Assembly (NCBI GenBank): GCA_020025095.1
Contig: JAHHSS010000090.1
Span: 1 to 5,769, forward strand
DNA: 5,769 nt
Direction of reading: 5' to 3'
Source: Peptostreptococcus sp.
GTDB taxonomy: Bacteria; Bacillota; Clostridia; Peptostreptococcales; Peptostreptococcaceae
This document shows positions 4,962 through 5,769 of this stretch, piece by piece (within the stretch, counting starts at the first letter, position 1; the number at the start of each line of letters is the position of its first letter). The notes under the pieces were generated by a model, which worked only from the letters and a program-made list of their open reading frames with translations, did no database searches and was not told where the DNA came from. Made by a program: the position numbers and the translations under genes.

Positions 4962-5769
4962 ATGAAGAAGCATAAAGTAGCAGTTGTTGATTTTAGAATG
5001 GACGATGAATGCAGAAAAAGTCTAGAAGATTTAGGTTTGAAATTAATAAATTCATATCAAAATAAAAATACATACGATGCAATTTCAGGTCATGTAGATA
5101 TAAGCATGTTTACAAATGGAGAGGACATAGTAGTAGCTCCCGAATCATATAGTTACTATAAAGAAATGTTTAAAAAAGTAAACTGCCATAATAAAATAAT
5201 TTGTGGAAAAGAAAATCTTTCTAAAAAGTATCCGAAAGATACTTTATATAATGTTTGCTATACAGGAAAATATTACATAGGAAATTTTGATAATGTAGAC
5301 TATGAAATAAAAAAATTGATATATGACAAATGTAGCTTAGATTCTCATAAAAAAATAAGAAAGGGCCGTCTAAAAGAAGAAATTATTAAAAAATACGAAG
5401 ATAATGAAGAAATAGAAAAAATAGTTAATTTACCTAATGTAATAAATATAAAGCAAGGTTATTCAAATTGCTCAATATGTCAAGTGAATGAAAACTCAAT
5501 AATCACATATGATGAGGGAATAGCTAATTCTCTAGAAGAAACAGAAATAGATGTTTTAAAAATAGAAAAAGGACATATTGATTTATTTGACTTCAATTAT
5601 GGCTTTATAGGTGGAGCAAGTGGAACTTTTCTGGATAGTATTGTATTCTTTGGAAATATAAAACAGCATCCAGATTATAAAAAAATAAAAATTTTTATAG
5701 AAAAAAAAGGAAAAAAAATACTCGAATTATCTGATAAAAAGCTTGTGGACTATGGGAGCATGTTTGTAT
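4962..5769 (+). CDS. DUF6873-type GME-fold protein, 3' end missing
   Basis: The frame from ATG 4962 stays open to the window edge, giving 269 codons with no stop. AAGGAG at 4951-4956 sits five bases before the ATG. From memory of the family I assign it to DUF6873, an uncharacterised Firmicute protein described as having the guanidine-group-modifying-enzyme (GME) fold of agmatine and arginine deiminases. Conserved-looking segments are GHVD (43-46), KQGYSNCSIC (164-173), DEGI (184-187), YGFIGGASG (213-221), FGNIKQHPDY (about 230-239) and LVDYGSM near the visible end. Relatives as I recall them end soon after the last motif, so probably only a few residues are missing. His44-x-Asp46 resembles the His-x-Asp/Glu signature of deiminases, but activity and substrate are unknown. 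There is no signal peptide or transmembrane segment, so it should be cytoplasmic. It is lysine-rich with frequent poly-A stretches. It follows the small membrane protein closely. Confidence 0.8.
   Translation, partial: MKKHKVAVVDFRMDDECRKSLEDLGLKLINSYQNKNTYDAISGHVDISMFTNGEDIVVAPESYSYYKEMFKKVNCHNKIICGKENLSKKYPKDTLYNVCYTGKYYIGNFDNVDYEIKKLIYDKCSLDSHKKIRKGRLKEEIIKKYEDNEEIEKIVNLPNVINIKQGYSNCSICQVNENSIITYDEGIANSLEETEIDVLKIEKGHIDLFDFNYGFIGGASGTFLDSIVFFGNIKQHPDYKKIKIFIEKKGKKILELSDKKLVDYGSMFV

Overview
The window is A+T-rich DNA, with heavy use of AGA, ATA and AAA codons and strong GGAGG-type ribosome binding sites. This points to a low-GC Gram-positive anaerobe, most likely a Clostridia member. A Peptostreptococcaceae-like host is a guess from gene content and codon style, not something the sequence proves. 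Every recognisable gene lies on the + strand.

Region 1 (1-3108) is a central-metabolism operon. It starts with the possible last codons of an upstream gene, followed by a full-length Aquifex-type aconitase (643 aa from a TTG start) and an isocitrate dehydrogenase (347 aa) 41 bases downstream. It closes with a clear rho-independent terminator. Together the two enzymes take citrate to 2-oxoglutarate, the oxidative branch that in many anaerobes mainly feeds glutamate synthesis. Citrate synthase is the obvious candidate for the clipped upstream gene, but that is inference.

Region 2 (3109-3360) is about 250 non-coding bases. It holds two A/T-rich inverted repeats and then a near-consensus vegetative promoter (TTGAAA, 17-base spacer, TATAAT) for the next gene.

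Region 3 (3361-4587) is a complete GT4-type, GT-B-fold glycosyltransferase (408 aa), apparently transcribed alone. No glycan-biosynthesis neighbours are visible, so its acceptor is unknown.

Region 4 (4588-5769) has overlapping promoter-like elements, a possible 14-codon leader ORF ending on the next ribosome binding site, a 64-aa two-helix membrane protein of unknown function, and a gene that runs off the 3' edge (269 codons visible). I recognise that last protein as the uncharacterised DUF6873 type, described as having the guanidine-modifying-enzyme (GME) fold. It is the least understood item here and, with its small membrane neighbour, the most worth following. I see no CRISPR array, RNA gene, insertion sequence or clear new defence or mobile system.
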